A program made the translations under genes and the position numbers. 64,000 nt of DNA from a virus: positions 186,001 to 250,000 of IMG/VR virus record IMGVR_UViG_3300035698_035310; one strand, given 5' to 3'. Positions 31,905-39,340 of this stretch are shown here, piece by piece; position 1 is the first letter of the stretch; each line of letters begins with the position of its first letter. The notes under the pieces are model-generated. The model saw nothing but the letters and a program-made list of their open reading frames with translations. It did not search any database and was not told the DNA's origin.

Positions 31905-32144
31905 ATGGATTTATTTAGAATGATGATCACACCCGTGCATGCAGGTGCTGAAATCAAACGTAACGAAGAGTTGGTTCTAAGCAAAGGCACGCCGGTTATC
32001 GCCGAAATCATTCATCAAGACAATGGTGTGTTCTGCATGCCAGTAGGTGGCAACGTAGGTTCGTGGATATGCGCATCTAAGTTGTTCCGACTAACAAGCC
32101 CCGAGGCACTGATTGCCAGTTGTAGTACGGGTGGGGATATCTAG
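31905..32144 (+). CDS. Hypothetical protein
   Basis: 79 aa from ATG 31905 after AAAGG. Beta-rich (VIAEIIHQDNGVFCMPVGGNVGSWICASKLFRL). Ends in TAG; read-through would add 23 residues. Confidence 0.65.
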   Translation: MDLFRMMITPVHAGAEIKRNEELVLSKGTPVIAEIIHQDNGVFCMPVGGNVGSWICASKLFRLTSPEALIASCSTGGDI

Positions 32145-32290
32145 AGCGATCATGATTTAACGCGTTTGTCACTATTACCAGCGATACGTATTTATACGTC
32201 ACTCCTAACATAAACCAACAGTTTTTATCTAGTAAGTCTTAACGGATATCCCCCGTAATTTTTTATCAACCACAGAGGAGAATAAGACCC

Positions 32291-32383
32291 ATGGCAAAAG
32301 CAACTAAGACTTCAGCAGCACGACCCGTTCGTTCCCCGCGTATCTGTAAGCCAATCAAAAGCTCAACCACGCGACGCAAATAA
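32291..32383 (+). CDS. 30-aa very basic peptide
   Basis: MAKATKTSAARPVRSPRICK then PIKSSTTRRK: eight or nine Arg/Lys, no acidic residue. SD AGAGGAG is at a good distance, and a terminator follows 35 bases later. Like histone-type or antimicrobial-type tails. A nucleic-acid-binding role is a guess. Confidence 0.6.
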   Translation: MAKATKTSAARPVRSPRICKPIKSSTTRRK

Positions 32384-32417
32384 CATGTTTGTTTTCTGAT
32401 AATCACACGCATGTAAA

Positions 32418-32461
32418 GAAACCCCGTGCCGACCTTTGAAACCGGTTAACGGGGTTTTTTA
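32418..32461 (+). terminator. Intrinsic terminator
   Basis: AACCCCGT/ACGGGGTT stem with T6. Confidence 0.85.
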
Positions 32462-32465
32462 ATGC

Positions 32466-32494
32466 TTGACACTTATAGGGTGTTGTGGTATAGT
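32466..32494 (+). promoter_or_regulatory. Promoter of small RNA candidate B
   Basis: TTGACA, 17 bases, TATAGT. Confidence 0.75.
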
Positions 32495-32500
32495 TATAAA

Positions 32501-32620
32501 GATTCACGAAAGTGAAGTTGTCGCACCCTTACCTGGATAGCCCCTTAAAAGGCGACACCTTACTAGGCCGACAAGAAATAAAACCCGATATTGCTGCCCT
32601 GCATATCGGGTTTTATTTTG
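32501..32620 (+). ncRNA. Small RNA candidate B
   Basis: About 120 bases with its own promoter and terminator and no open frame. TTCAC-GAAA-GTGAA hairpin at the 5' end; TTGTCG...CGACAA closes a central domain of about 55 bases; then the terminator. Begins GATTCACG like candidate A. Confidence 0.7.
32577..32620 (+). terminator. Intrinsic terminator
   Basis: AAAACCCGATAT/ATATCGGGTTTT stem with trailing T-rich tail. Confidence 0.85.
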
Positions 32621-32655
32621 TCTGAATATATAACTAAACCAATTTAAAAAAAGAC

Positions 32656-32683
32656 TTGACGACATATAAAAATCTGTTATTAT
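32656..32683 (+). promoter_or_regulatory. Promoter
   Basis: TTGACG, 16 bases, TATTAT. Confidence 0.7.
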
Positions 32684-32720
32684 CTGGTTATCAGAAAACA
32701 AACACATAAGGATTTATATC

Positions 32721-33521
32721 ATGGCTAAAGTTAAAGACCCAAACGGTTATGTAATTTATCGCGGCCCTTCAATGTTAGATGGTGCGCCTATTGTTATGGT
32801 GGCGACGGGGTTTGCAGATAAGAGTTTGAATAGCAAGACTGGTCATATGATACAGACTTGGATTATTCGGGAAGACATCAATCCGCATGTAGCAACGAAT
32901 TCAGGCGAGGATTCAAGTGTGTGTGGTGCATGCCCACACCGAGGCGACCTTAACCCTGACGTAGATTCGCCTACTGGTTTCAAGAACACTGGACGTTCAT
33001 GTTACGTTAAAGTATGGCAAGCCCCGACTCATGTATGGCGTGCCTTTGAACGTGGTTCATATGATGAAATTTCATTGTATGATATCCCTAATCTATTCAA
33101 GGACAAGGCTGTTCGGTTAGGTTCTTATGGCGACCCTGCGGCTGTTCCGTTTTGGCTAATCGACGCGATTGGTCAATCTAGTGATTTCACAACAGGATAT
33201 ACCCACCAATGGCGTGATTGTGATCGTGATTATGGTAAGTGGCTTATGGCTAGTGCCGATAATAACGCAGACCGGTTTTGGGCGCGTTCCTCTGGATTCA
33301 GAACGTTTCGTGTTCGCGGTGCTGACGACGCATTAGGCAAGAAAGAAATTGCGTGCCCTGCTAGTGAAGAGATGGGTAGAAAGACGAATTGCGCTGAGTG
33401 TAAAGCGTGCGGTGGACACAATGCCAAAGCAAACGTAGACATATCCATCATGACTCATGGTGCATTAAAGAATAACTATTACAAGCGTGCCGACGCGTTT
33501 GAATACAGAAAGGCGGCATAA
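32721..33521 (+). CDS. Conserved phage protein with cysteine clusters
   Basis: 266 aa. KTGHMIQTWIIREDINP, VCGACPHRGD, CYVKVWQAPTHVWRAFERGSY and a C-terminal EIACPASEEMGRKTNCAECKACGG form a pattern I know from phage hypothetical proteins. Cys clusters at both ends suggest one or two zinc (or iron-sulphur) sites. Biochemical role unknown. Confidence 0.75.
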   Translation: MAKVKDPNGYVIYRGPSMLDGAPIVMVATGFADKSLNSKTGHMIQTWIIREDINPHVATNSGEDSSVCGACPHRGDLNPDVDSPTGFKNTGRSCYVKVWQAPTHVWRAFERGSYDEISLYDIPNLFKDKAVRLGSYGDPAAVPFWLIDAIGQSSDFTTGYTHQWRDCDRDYGKWLMASADNNADRFWARSSGFRTFRVRGADDALGKKEIACPASEEMGRKTNCAECKACGGHNAKANVDISIMTHGALKNNYYKRADAFEYRKAA

Positions 33522-33522
33522 T

Positions 33523-33855
33523 ATGAAAAAACGTCCAATTGATATCAGGCGCGAAGGGCTTCATACGCAAGACCCTGCTATAACCTTGAAACAATTATTC
33601 GATTCTACCGATGGTGGATTGTGGGATCATAAAGGTGTTACTGACGCATGGGTATCATATAAGGATTCCAAAGGTCAACTGTATGGTAGCCATAAGTGCG
33701 TCCATGAGGTATGTATCGAAGGACGTGAATACAAAGTATCGCAATCTGCATTACCTAATTGGGGAATTCATATTTTGTTTACGGATGAAGTATATAAACC
33801 AAAAATAAATTATGTGACGCAAATGCGTTCATTAAATTTATTCATTAACTGTTAA
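33523..33855 (+). CDS. Hypothetical protein
   Basis: 110 aa, start two bases after the upstream stop. Contains DAWVSYKDSKGQLYGSHKCVHEVCIEGREYKV. Unknown. Confidence 0.7.
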   Translation: MKKRPIDIRREGLHTQDPAITLKQLFDSTDGGLWDHKGVTDAWVSYKDSKGQLYGSHKCVHEVCIEGREYKVSQSALPNWGIHILFTDEVYKPKINYVTQMRSLNLFINC

Positions 33856-33868
33856 AAAGGAGATTGAT

Positions 33869-34033
33869 ATGCAATTAGGCGATTCAGTTAAAGATTTAAC
33901 CGGCGACTTCGAGTTGGGTGAAATTATTGATATATATACGAACCGTCACGGCGACCATCCGGTTATTATGTATACGGTCGATTTTGGCGATGATAATGTA
34001 TTTGATCGATTGTTTCATGAAATAAGTGCTTGA
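33869..34033 (+). CDS. Small protein, SH3-like
   Basis: 54 aa: MQLGDSVKDLTGDFELGEII then YTVDFGDDNVFDRLFHEI, resembling a small SH3-like barrel (GDxVxD...GxI). SD AAGGAG. The last codons form the -35 of the next promoter. Confidence 0.65.
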   Translation: MQLGDSVKDLTGDFELGEIIDIYTNRHGDHPVIMYTVDFGDDNVFDRLFHEISA

Positions 34034-34057
34034 CTATTGGTTCAGTTATGTTAGATT
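34030..34057 (+). promoter_or_regulatory. Promoter, GGTTCAGTT class
   Basis: TTGACT, spacer ATTGGTTCAGTTATGT, TAGATT. Confidence 0.65.
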
Positions 34058-34084
34058 AACTGTATTGAAATGAAAGGAAACATT

Positions 34085-34267
34085 ATGGCTAAATCGATGT
34101 TTGAAGTTGAATGGATTTCGGAACAGGGTGGTGGACATACCATTTTGTCAGAAGAGGTTGCGGCGGAAGACGAAGGCGAGGCGATGGATGTTGCCTATGA
34201 TGATTATTATTTCTTGAAATTAATATCTGTAAATCATTTATATGACATTGAAGGAGAAACGCCGTGA
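34085..34267 (+). CDS. Small acidic protein
   Basis: 60 aa, ATG 34085 after AAAGGAAAC. Beta-alpha-beta pattern (MFEVEWISEQGGGHTILSEEVAAEDEGEAMDVAY) as in small ferredoxin-like domains. Unknown. Confidence 0.7.
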   Translation: MAKSMFEVEWISEQGGGHTILSEEVAAEDEGEAMDVAYDDYYFLKLISVNHLYDIEGETP

Positions 34268-34431
34268 AAACCAAAAAGATATATGTTACGATTGCGGTAG
34301 AAGTTAAAGAAGACTTCAATATGCAGAAAGCGTATACTGAAATGACATACGCGTTGGATCATGATGATATCGTCGGTACTGAAATCGTTGATGTTGAAAC
34401 ACAATTGAGTCGATATGGATGGGAGGACTGA
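34264..34431 (+). CDS. Small protein (GTG start)
   Basis: 55 aa (VKTKKIYVTIAVEVKEDFNM...). GTG overlaps the previous stop (GTGA), SD AAGGAG seven bases upstream. A beta-alpha-beta layout like its neighbour. Coupled pair. Confidence 0.7.
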   Translation: MKTKKIYVTIAVEVKEDFNMQKAYTEMTYALDHDDIVGTEIVDVETQLSRYGWED

Positions 34432-34432
34432 T

Positions 34433-34843
34433 ATGCGCGGCACAAAACCATTAGCCCCTATGTCGAACTGGCACCGGTTGTTGACCATGTTGAGTTTGAA
34501 TGGTGGATCATTATACCGAGCACAACTGTATACTGCCAAACCTAAGATCAAAAAATATGTTGATCATGACGGCAATACCAAATATAAATCAATTCCAGCA
34601 AAAGACCTTCACACTTATATCGATACTGGCAAATTGCGCAAAGTGACTTGTGTATCATCATTTGCGCCATTGTCATATGCATATGAGCATCGGGCGGAAA
34701 GCATGGGATTGGTTCATATTAAAAAATTCAATAATCGCAAATGGATTACGTTGTTGCCAAAGGGACGTGCCGTGTTGGCGATGTTGGATGTTGGAAAGAA
34801 ATGGGTTCCAGAAACGAAAATTGAAAGGGAGTTTATTCGATGA
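34433..34843 (+). CDS. Winged-helix-like protein
   Basis: 136 aa. HRLLTMLSLNGGSLYRAQLY begins a helical unit and MGLVHIKKFNNRKWITLLPKGRAVLAMLD fits a wing and final helix, as in MarR/PadR-like domains. Inferred DNA binding. ATGA overlap with the next gene. Confidence 0.65.
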   Translation: MRGTKPLAPMSNWHRLLTMLSLNGGSLYRAQLYTAKPKIKKYVDHDGNTKYKSIPAKDLHTYIDTGKLRKVTCVSSFAPLSYAYEHRAESMGLVHIKKFNNRKWITLLPKGRAVLAMLDVGKKWVPETKIEREFIR

Positions 34844-35094
34844 GTAATATCTTTACAGCGCCGTTAGGGCTTGTATACGAAATCGACGATCAGAACTATA
34901 TCACTACTTCCGTGACTATGGACTTAAATGAGATCATCGATACCAACAACGAAGGGTTTCTTGATGCATTATCTATCTATGCTACAGATACTGAATTGTT
35001 AATGGATATTGATTATAAACTTCTGCGCATTGACGAACATGGTGCACTAGTGTTTAGAGTCCATGGCGATTTATCGGCGATCACAGATGACTGA
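34840..35094 (+). CDS. Hypothetical acidic protein
   Basis: 84 aa, acidic, coupled by ATGA at the start and an eight-base overlap at the end. Unknown. Confidence 0.7.
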   Translation: MSNIFTAPLGLVYEIDDQNYITTSVTMDLNEIIDTNNEGFLDALSIYATDTELLMDIDYKLLRIDEHGALVFRVHGDLSAITDD

Positions 35095-35287
35095 TAAACC
35101 AAAATCTAAACGGGGTCGAAAGAAAAAGGAACCGGAACCTCCTACCCCGACGAATTTGGTTCATTGTACATTGATGGCATGCGGCATGGTTCATCTTGAT
35201 CCAGCCAAGTGTCCCAAATGCGGCAATGATGATTCACAGCGCCCACTTAAGTTTGTAGGTGTTCCCATTTATATGACAATTGTTTAG
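35087..35287 (+). CDS. AT-hook-like plus zinc-ribbon protein
   Basis: 66 aa. N-terminal KPKSKRGRKKKEPEPPTP resembles an AT-hook (RGRKK) with a Pro-rich linker. CTLMAC and CPKCG supply four cysteines with a conserved H. Likely DNA-binding. Stop is TAG. Confidence 0.75.
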   Translation: MTDKPKSKRGRKKKEPEPPTPTNLVHCTLMACGMVHLDPAKCPKCGNDDSQRPLKFVGVPIYMTIV

Positions 35288-35296
35288 GAGTAGCAT

Positions 35297-35788
35297 ATGA
35301 CTAAAATGATTTACACTGTAGTGCGCCGTCCCAAGGTTGGACGTCATGGGTTAACCACCATTGGGTGGGCGGAAGAATGTGGCAGAGAAGCGATTGTCAC
35401 GGGTGGTTATTTACATACTCGACGCACGTTACCGGGGGAACAAACTTATTACACGGCAATCATGACAAAAGCGAACTTTGATAGATGGCTCGGCGACAAA
35501 TTTGAAACCCGTGCACAAGCCGCGTTCGCTATATGGCGTCTATATTATAAAAATGAGCGTGCGAAACGTGATCAAGATAAAGCGAATGAAGCGAATGGAA
35601 AACATGCACGTGCGGTCGGGCGGAAACATAAACGCGAACATCGTGCGACGCCTGAAGGACAAGAAGAACGCCGGTTGATGTTAAATCGTAAAGCAAAAGA
35701 AAAGCGTGATAACATGACGGATGAACAGCGCAAGGCGATCAATGATAAACTTAAGAAACGTCGTGCGCATAAGAAAGAATTCGGTTGA
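35297..35788 (+). CDS. Hypothetical protein with basic helical tail
   Basis: 163 aa. N-terminal 75 residues are a mixed domain; from residue 80 there is a long charged helix (NERAKRDQDKANEANGKHARAVGRKHKREHR...KLKKRRAHKKEFG) that may bind nucleic acid or form a coiled coil. Confidence 0.7.
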   Translation: MTKMIYTVVRRPKVGRHGLTTIGWAEECGREAIVTGGYLHTRRTLPGEQTYYTAIMTKANFDRWLGDKFETRAQAAFAIWRLYYKNERAKRDQDKANEANGKHARAVGRKHKREHRATPEGQEERRLMLNRKAKEKRDNMTDEQRKAINDKLKKRRAHKKEFG

Positions 35789-35811
35789 CATTGTGGAAAC
35801 ACTTGTTATAT
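35784..35811 (+). promoter_or_regulatory. Promoter of tRNA gene
   Basis: TTGACA, 16 bases, TATATT. Confidence 0.75.
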
Positions 35812-35821
35812 TAGTAACATC

Positions 35822-35895
35822 GGGGGCATAGCTCAGTGGTAGAGCAGTGGGTTCTAAACCCTTTGTCGGGAGTTCGACTCTCCCTGCCCTCGCCA
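35822..35895 (+). tRNA. tRNA with CTA anticodon (putative amber suppressor)
   Basis: 74 bases including encoded CCA. Acceptor GGGGGCA/TGCCCTC with discriminator G73; D-arm GCTC-AGTGGTA-GAGC; anticodon loop TTCTAAA giving anticodon CUA; T-arm GGGAG-TTCGACT-CTCCC. The anticodon stem has three G-C pairs, a mismatch and a G-U, so it is weak. CUA reads UAG. The amino acid cannot be stated; G73 fits Gln, Asn or Asp among others. UAG still ends many genes here. Confidence 0.9.
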
Positions 35896-35915
35896 AATTT
35901 TGAAAGGATATAATC

Positions 35916-36392
35916 ATGTCGGCAATTACTGATTTTTACCAAGGGTTCGGAACTGATGATAAAGGACGCTCACTTGATGATTACTTATTGTTCTCAGATG
36001 AACAATTAGAATCGGTTCATGATTATATCCAGTGGATGTTTCCCAACACGGAAGTCAGCCGATTTAATATCGATGCACCATTGCTTACAGATGCTGACAT
36101 TGAATTGTTTATGAATGACATACCAATGATGAACAATGTAACGTTGGCGTGTGCACGCATGACTAAATTTTATAAGTTTTCCAATATATATGTTGATGCA
36201 GAGAGACAATGGGTTACACAAGGCAATCATAATTTTTTACGACTTACTCGTATGTTGAAATTTCTTCGATCTATAAACAAAAATTATGAAGCAGAGTCGT
36301 TGTTTGTTATGCTTGCTAGAGTTTATTCAGATAATTCATTCGTGGTTGGCAAAGACACACTTCGGTATTGGTTGGACGCAGCAGAGAGTTAA
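35916..36392 (+). CDS. OGFr-domain protein
   Basis: 158 aa. DYLLFSDEQLESVHDYIQWMFPNTEVSRFNIDAPLLTDADIELF, then RMTKFYKF, is the conserved N-terminal domain of 'opioid growth factor receptor-related' proteins, found in eukaryotes, bacteria and phages; the bacterial and viral function is unknown. Probably cotranscribed with the tRNA. Confidence 0.85.
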   Translation: MSAITDFYQGFGTDDKGRSLDDYLLFSDEQLESVHDYIQWMFPNTEVSRFNIDAPLLTDADIELFMNDIPMMNNVTLACARMTKFYKFSNIYVDAERQWVTQGNHNFLRLTRMLKFLRSINKNYEAESLFVMLARVYSDNSFVVGKDTLRYWLDAAES

Positions 36393-36396
36393 TGAA

Positions 36397-36570
36397 ATGA
36401 AAAAATGGTTCAGATATAAACGATACACCAAATTTGAAAAAGGCAAACTAGTATTTGATGTTGGTTGGTCATTTTGGATTGGCAAGTTTCATATCCGTTA
36501 TAACAAACAAAACAGTTATAGTGGATTGGGGTTTGAATGGTGGGGCGATGAACCTACATGGTTAGATTAA
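36397..36570 (+). CDS. Small basic aromatic protein
   Basis: 57 aa from ATG 36397. MKKWFRYKRYTKFEKGKLVFDVGWSFWIGKFHIRYNK is very rich in Trp, Phe and Lys. Followed at once by a terminator. Confidence 0.65.
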   Translation: MKKWFRYKRYTKFEKGKLVFDVGWSFWIGKFHIRYNKQNSYSGLGFEWWGDEPTWLD

Positions 36571-36592
36571 AGCACCTTCGGGTGCTTTTTTT
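36571..36592 (+). terminator. Intrinsic terminator
   Basis: AGCACC-TTCG-GGTGCT plus T7. Confidence 0.9.
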
Positions 36593-36595
36593 GTC

Positions 36596-36642
36596 TTGAC
36601 ATATCGCTTGACACTGTTATTATACTGGTAGGGAGGGATGAG
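36596..36642 (+). promoter_or_regulatory. GGGAGGGATGAG promoter cassette, copy 3
   Basis: TTGACA, 16 bases (containing a second TTGACA), TATTAT, five bases, TAGGGAGGGATGAG (36629-36642), T6 and CTGG. Confidence 0.85.
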
Positions 36643-36676
36643 TTTTTTCTGGATACATTATGATAAAAATAAGTGC

Positions 36677-36704
36677 TTGACAATTGGTTCAGTTATGTTA
36701 GTAT
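36677..36704 (+). promoter_or_regulatory. Promoter, GGTTCAGTT class
   Basis: TTGACA, spacer ATTGGTTCAGTTATGT, TAGTAT. Confidence 0.65.
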
Positions 36705-36729
36705 CATAATCAGAAAAGGGAGATGAAAA

Positions 36730-36894
36730 ATGATTGGATTCTTACTATACATTGTAGCATTATTCATGTTATTGACTATACCATCTAATATATGGATTGT
36801 TCCATTATTGTTTGGTATGTTGTTTCATTGGAAAATGTGGTTGACTGGTATTGCTGCATTCTTTGTAGGAGCAGGGTTCAATAAAAACTTTTAA
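36730..36894 (+). CDS. Small two-helix membrane protein
   Basis: 54 aa. Two hydrophobic helices (IGFLLYIVALFMLLTI; VPLLFGMLF...LTGIAAFFVGAG) and a short basic end. SD GGGAG. Lies just upstream of rIIA. Confidence 0.7.
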   Translation: MIGFLLYIVALFMLLTIPSNIWIVPLLFGMLFHWKMWLTGIAAFFVGAGFNKNF

Positions 36895-36912
36895 CTGCAT
36901 CAAAATAAATGC

Positions 36913-36940
36913 TTGACACGACGAAATAACCTGCTAATAT
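36913..36940 (+). promoter_or_regulatory. Promoter of rIIA
   Basis: TTGACA, 16 bases, TAATAT. Confidence 0.75.
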
Positions 36941-36997
36941 CACTACATCAAACGACACTTACGGGCTTTTACTTAACACTAATAGGAGACTATCACC

Positions 36998-39184
36998 ATG
37001 CAAATCAAAACAGAAAATCGAGAAGTTGGGCGTTCCGGCACTTCAAACGAACGGACGTTTAACATCGATATGACTGCCAAGGCATTTAAGATTCTATCCG
37101 ACGGATTGTATTCGGATAAAATTCTTGCTGTTGTTCGTGAACTTTCTTGTAATGCCAAGGATTCACATATCGACGCTGGCAAAAATGACGTGCCTTTCGA
37201 AATTCACCTACCGAATTCACTTGAGCCGTGGTTCGCGGTTACTGATTACGGACTTGGGTTATCACCTGACGATGTATTGGAAATGTATTCCACTTATTTT
37301 GCTTCAACCAAAACGGGTTCAAACGATGTAACGGGGTGTCTTGGACTTGGTTCTAAATCGCCTTTTGCTTATACCGATTCGTTTTCAGTTGAAACACGTT
37401 GGAATGGCACACTTACTGTATTTTCATGTTTCTATAACGAGGCAGGTATCCCCTCAATCGTTATTTTGGGTGACGAAGACGGAATGCCTACCGACGAAGT
37501 GAACGGCGTTACCGTTAAAATGGCTGTAAACGATGGTGACATGCGCGAATTCGCACAAAAGGCAATGAAGGCACTTGATCGCTTTGATCCTGCCCCTATC
37601 GTTACTGGTAACACTGATTATGAAATTGTTACTAAGACTTATACGGTTGAAGGCAAAGGCTGGAAGATGCTTGAACGTGAAAGTTCATATGGTGAAAGCA
37701 AAATCCATGCTATCCAAGGCAATGTAACATATCCAATTAGTTCACAATCATTAGGCGACTTGACAAGCAATCAAGATGCAATTATGGGATTGACAGTTGA
37801 TTTGTTCTTTGATATCGGCGAGTTGGACGTTGCGGCAAACCGCGAGGCGTTGGGTTATGATGAAGCAACGATTAAAAATATCAAGGCTAAACTTGATGCC
37901 GTATCGACTGAAATTGCCCCATTGTTTCAGGATAAATTTAAGGATTGTAAAACACTTTGGGATGCGCGTTTGTTGTTCAAAGAAGTGATCAATCCTTTGA
38001 CATCTGGCTTGCAACGGATTCTATCTGACAACAATGTTGGGTTGAAATGGAAAAAGCAATCACTATCTGATTCGTTCAAATTGGATCGCGATGATTTTCC
38101 TAACGTTCAGATTGTATCATTCCAAAAGAATACACGCGGTGGACGTGGGCAAACTGCGGAATGGAGTTATAACGGTGATATTAAATTCCCCGCCAGTTCC
38201 GATATTCTGTTTTTCTATGACGATGTTGGCAATGGTTCGCATAGCCGAGTGACTCATTTTATGGAAACAAATGGTGACTCTGTTCGTTATCAGCATATGT
38301 TCAAAACCGACGATAAAAAAATGATGAAAAAGATTTCTAAGGCGTTGGGTAATGTTACTATTCAACCTGTAAGCAATCTTGAAAAACGCCCCAAGGCTGT
38401 TCGCCAAGCGCGACGAGTTACATCAAAGGTTTTGGAATATGTTGGACGCGCCCATGATCGCCGTGATAGTTGGAATCCTACTGATCTGGATTTAACGACT
38501 GGTGGTGTTTATGTTATGATTGATCGCTTTAAGGTATATGATTCCAATAATGGTTCAGGACGTGAACGTGAAGATTTTAACACCATTGTCGATTTGGCGA
38601 AAGAACATAAAATCGTTGACTTGACTAACAAGATCGTTTATGGAATTCGTAAAGGTGATGTTGATAAATTGAAAGATGATTCTGGTTGGGTTAATCTTTT
38701 CGACCTGATCCGCGACAAACTTACGGTTGCGGTTAAAAAAGAAAAGGTGGCGCAAGTTATGGCTGACCGTTATGCCTATCACCAGTTTTCAAATGATTTA
38801 TCATCGTTCGTTAATGATATGGATGATACTGATTTGGCAAAGGATTCAGTTATTGGAATATTCAAACGCGCACATGAATATCTTTCAAACCGTGATTCAT
38901 CTAAGGCACAAGCGATTTCAAGTGTTGCGGATAGCGTAGGATTTACGTTAAAATCTGCCAAGCCAAAACACGATCTTGGGAAACTTTGGGACGCTGTTAA
39001 AAATAAGTATCCATTATTGAAACTTGTTTCTGACAGTGATTTGCGCGGCGGTTATTACAACAATCGCGACAACTCTATCAGTGAAAATAACCATGCGGCA
39101 TTGACTGATTATATCGCGATGGTTGACGCAAAAGACGCAGTGCCAGAAAAGCGTAAAATCCTTACGTTGGCCTCGGCGGCATAA
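36998..39184 (+). CDS. rIIA: rIIA-like protein (GHKL ATPase domain)
   Basis: 728 aa, close to T4 rIIA (725). GHKL-type motifs: N-box RELSCNAKDSHID (N52), TDYGLGLS (D83, G85, G87), and the glycine-rich GLGSKSPFAYTDSF from residue 116. The central and C-terminal parts are rIIA-specific and less conserved. rII proteins are membrane-associated and counter lambda Rex and toxin-type exclusion in T4; the same role here is inferred. SD AGGAG, own promoter, rIIB follows. Confidence 0.9.
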   Translation: MQIKTENREVGRSGTSNERTFNIDMTAKAFKILSDGLYSDKILAVVRELSCNAKDSHIDAGKNDVPFEIHLPNSLEPWFAVTDYGLGLSPDDVLEMYSTYFASTKTGSNDVTGCLGLGSKSPFAYTDSFSVETRWNGTLTVFSCFYNEAGIPSIVILGDEDGMPTDEVNGVTVKMAVNDGDMREFAQKAMKALDRFDPAPIVTGNTDYEIVTKTYTVEGKGWKMLERESSYGESKIHAIQGNVTYPISSQSLGDLTSNQDAIMGLTVDLFFDIGELDVAANREALGYDEATIKNIKAKLDAVSTEIAPLFQDKFKDCKTLWDARLLFKEVINPLTSGLQRILSDNNVGLKWKKQSLSDSFKLDRDDFPNVQIVSFQKNTRGGRGQTAEWSYNGDIKFPASSDILFFYDDVGNGSHSRVTHFMETNGDSVRYQHMFKTDDKKMMKKISKALGNVTIQPVSNLEKRPKAVRQARRVTSKVLEYVGRAHDRRDSWNPTDLDLTTGGVYVMIDRFKVYDSNNGSGREREDFNTIVDLAKEHKIVDLTNKIVYGIRKGDVDKLKDDSGWVNLFDLIRDKLTVAVKKEKVAQVMADRYAYHQFSNDLSSFVNDMDDTDLAKDSVIGIFKRAHEYLSNRDSSKAQAISSVADSVGFTLKSAKPKHDLGKLWDAVKNKYPLLKLVSDSDLRGGYYNNRDNSISENNHAALTDYIAMVDAKDAVPEKRKILTLASAA

Positions 39185-39185
39185 G

Positions 39186-39257
39186 AAACTCCTACCTAGC
39201 CCGTAGGTGGCAGGGTTGAACGGTGATTGACTTCTTCTGTTTAATCCTGCCAAACTA
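39186..39257 (+). terminator. Stem-loop region between rIIA and rIIB
   Basis: CCTAC/GTAGG hairpin followed by TGGCAGG...CCTGCCA with a 31-base loop. No clean T-run; could attenuate read-through or stabilise the rIIA mRNA end. Confidence 0.45.
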
Positions 39258-39272
39258 ATTTGAAATGAGTGC

Positions 39273-39300
39273 TTGACAATATAACAAATGGTGGTAATAT
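39273..39300 (+). promoter_or_regulatory. Promoter of rIIB
   Basis: TTGACA, 16 bases, TAATAT; so rIIB can be made independently of rIIA. Confidence 0.75.
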
Positions 39301-39340
39301 TCATTATCACATTCGGAAACCAACTAGGAGACTAAAACTT

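Noticed and set aside
37751-38407. Minus-strand open frames inside rIIA
   Set aside because: Shadows of the rIIA coding strand.
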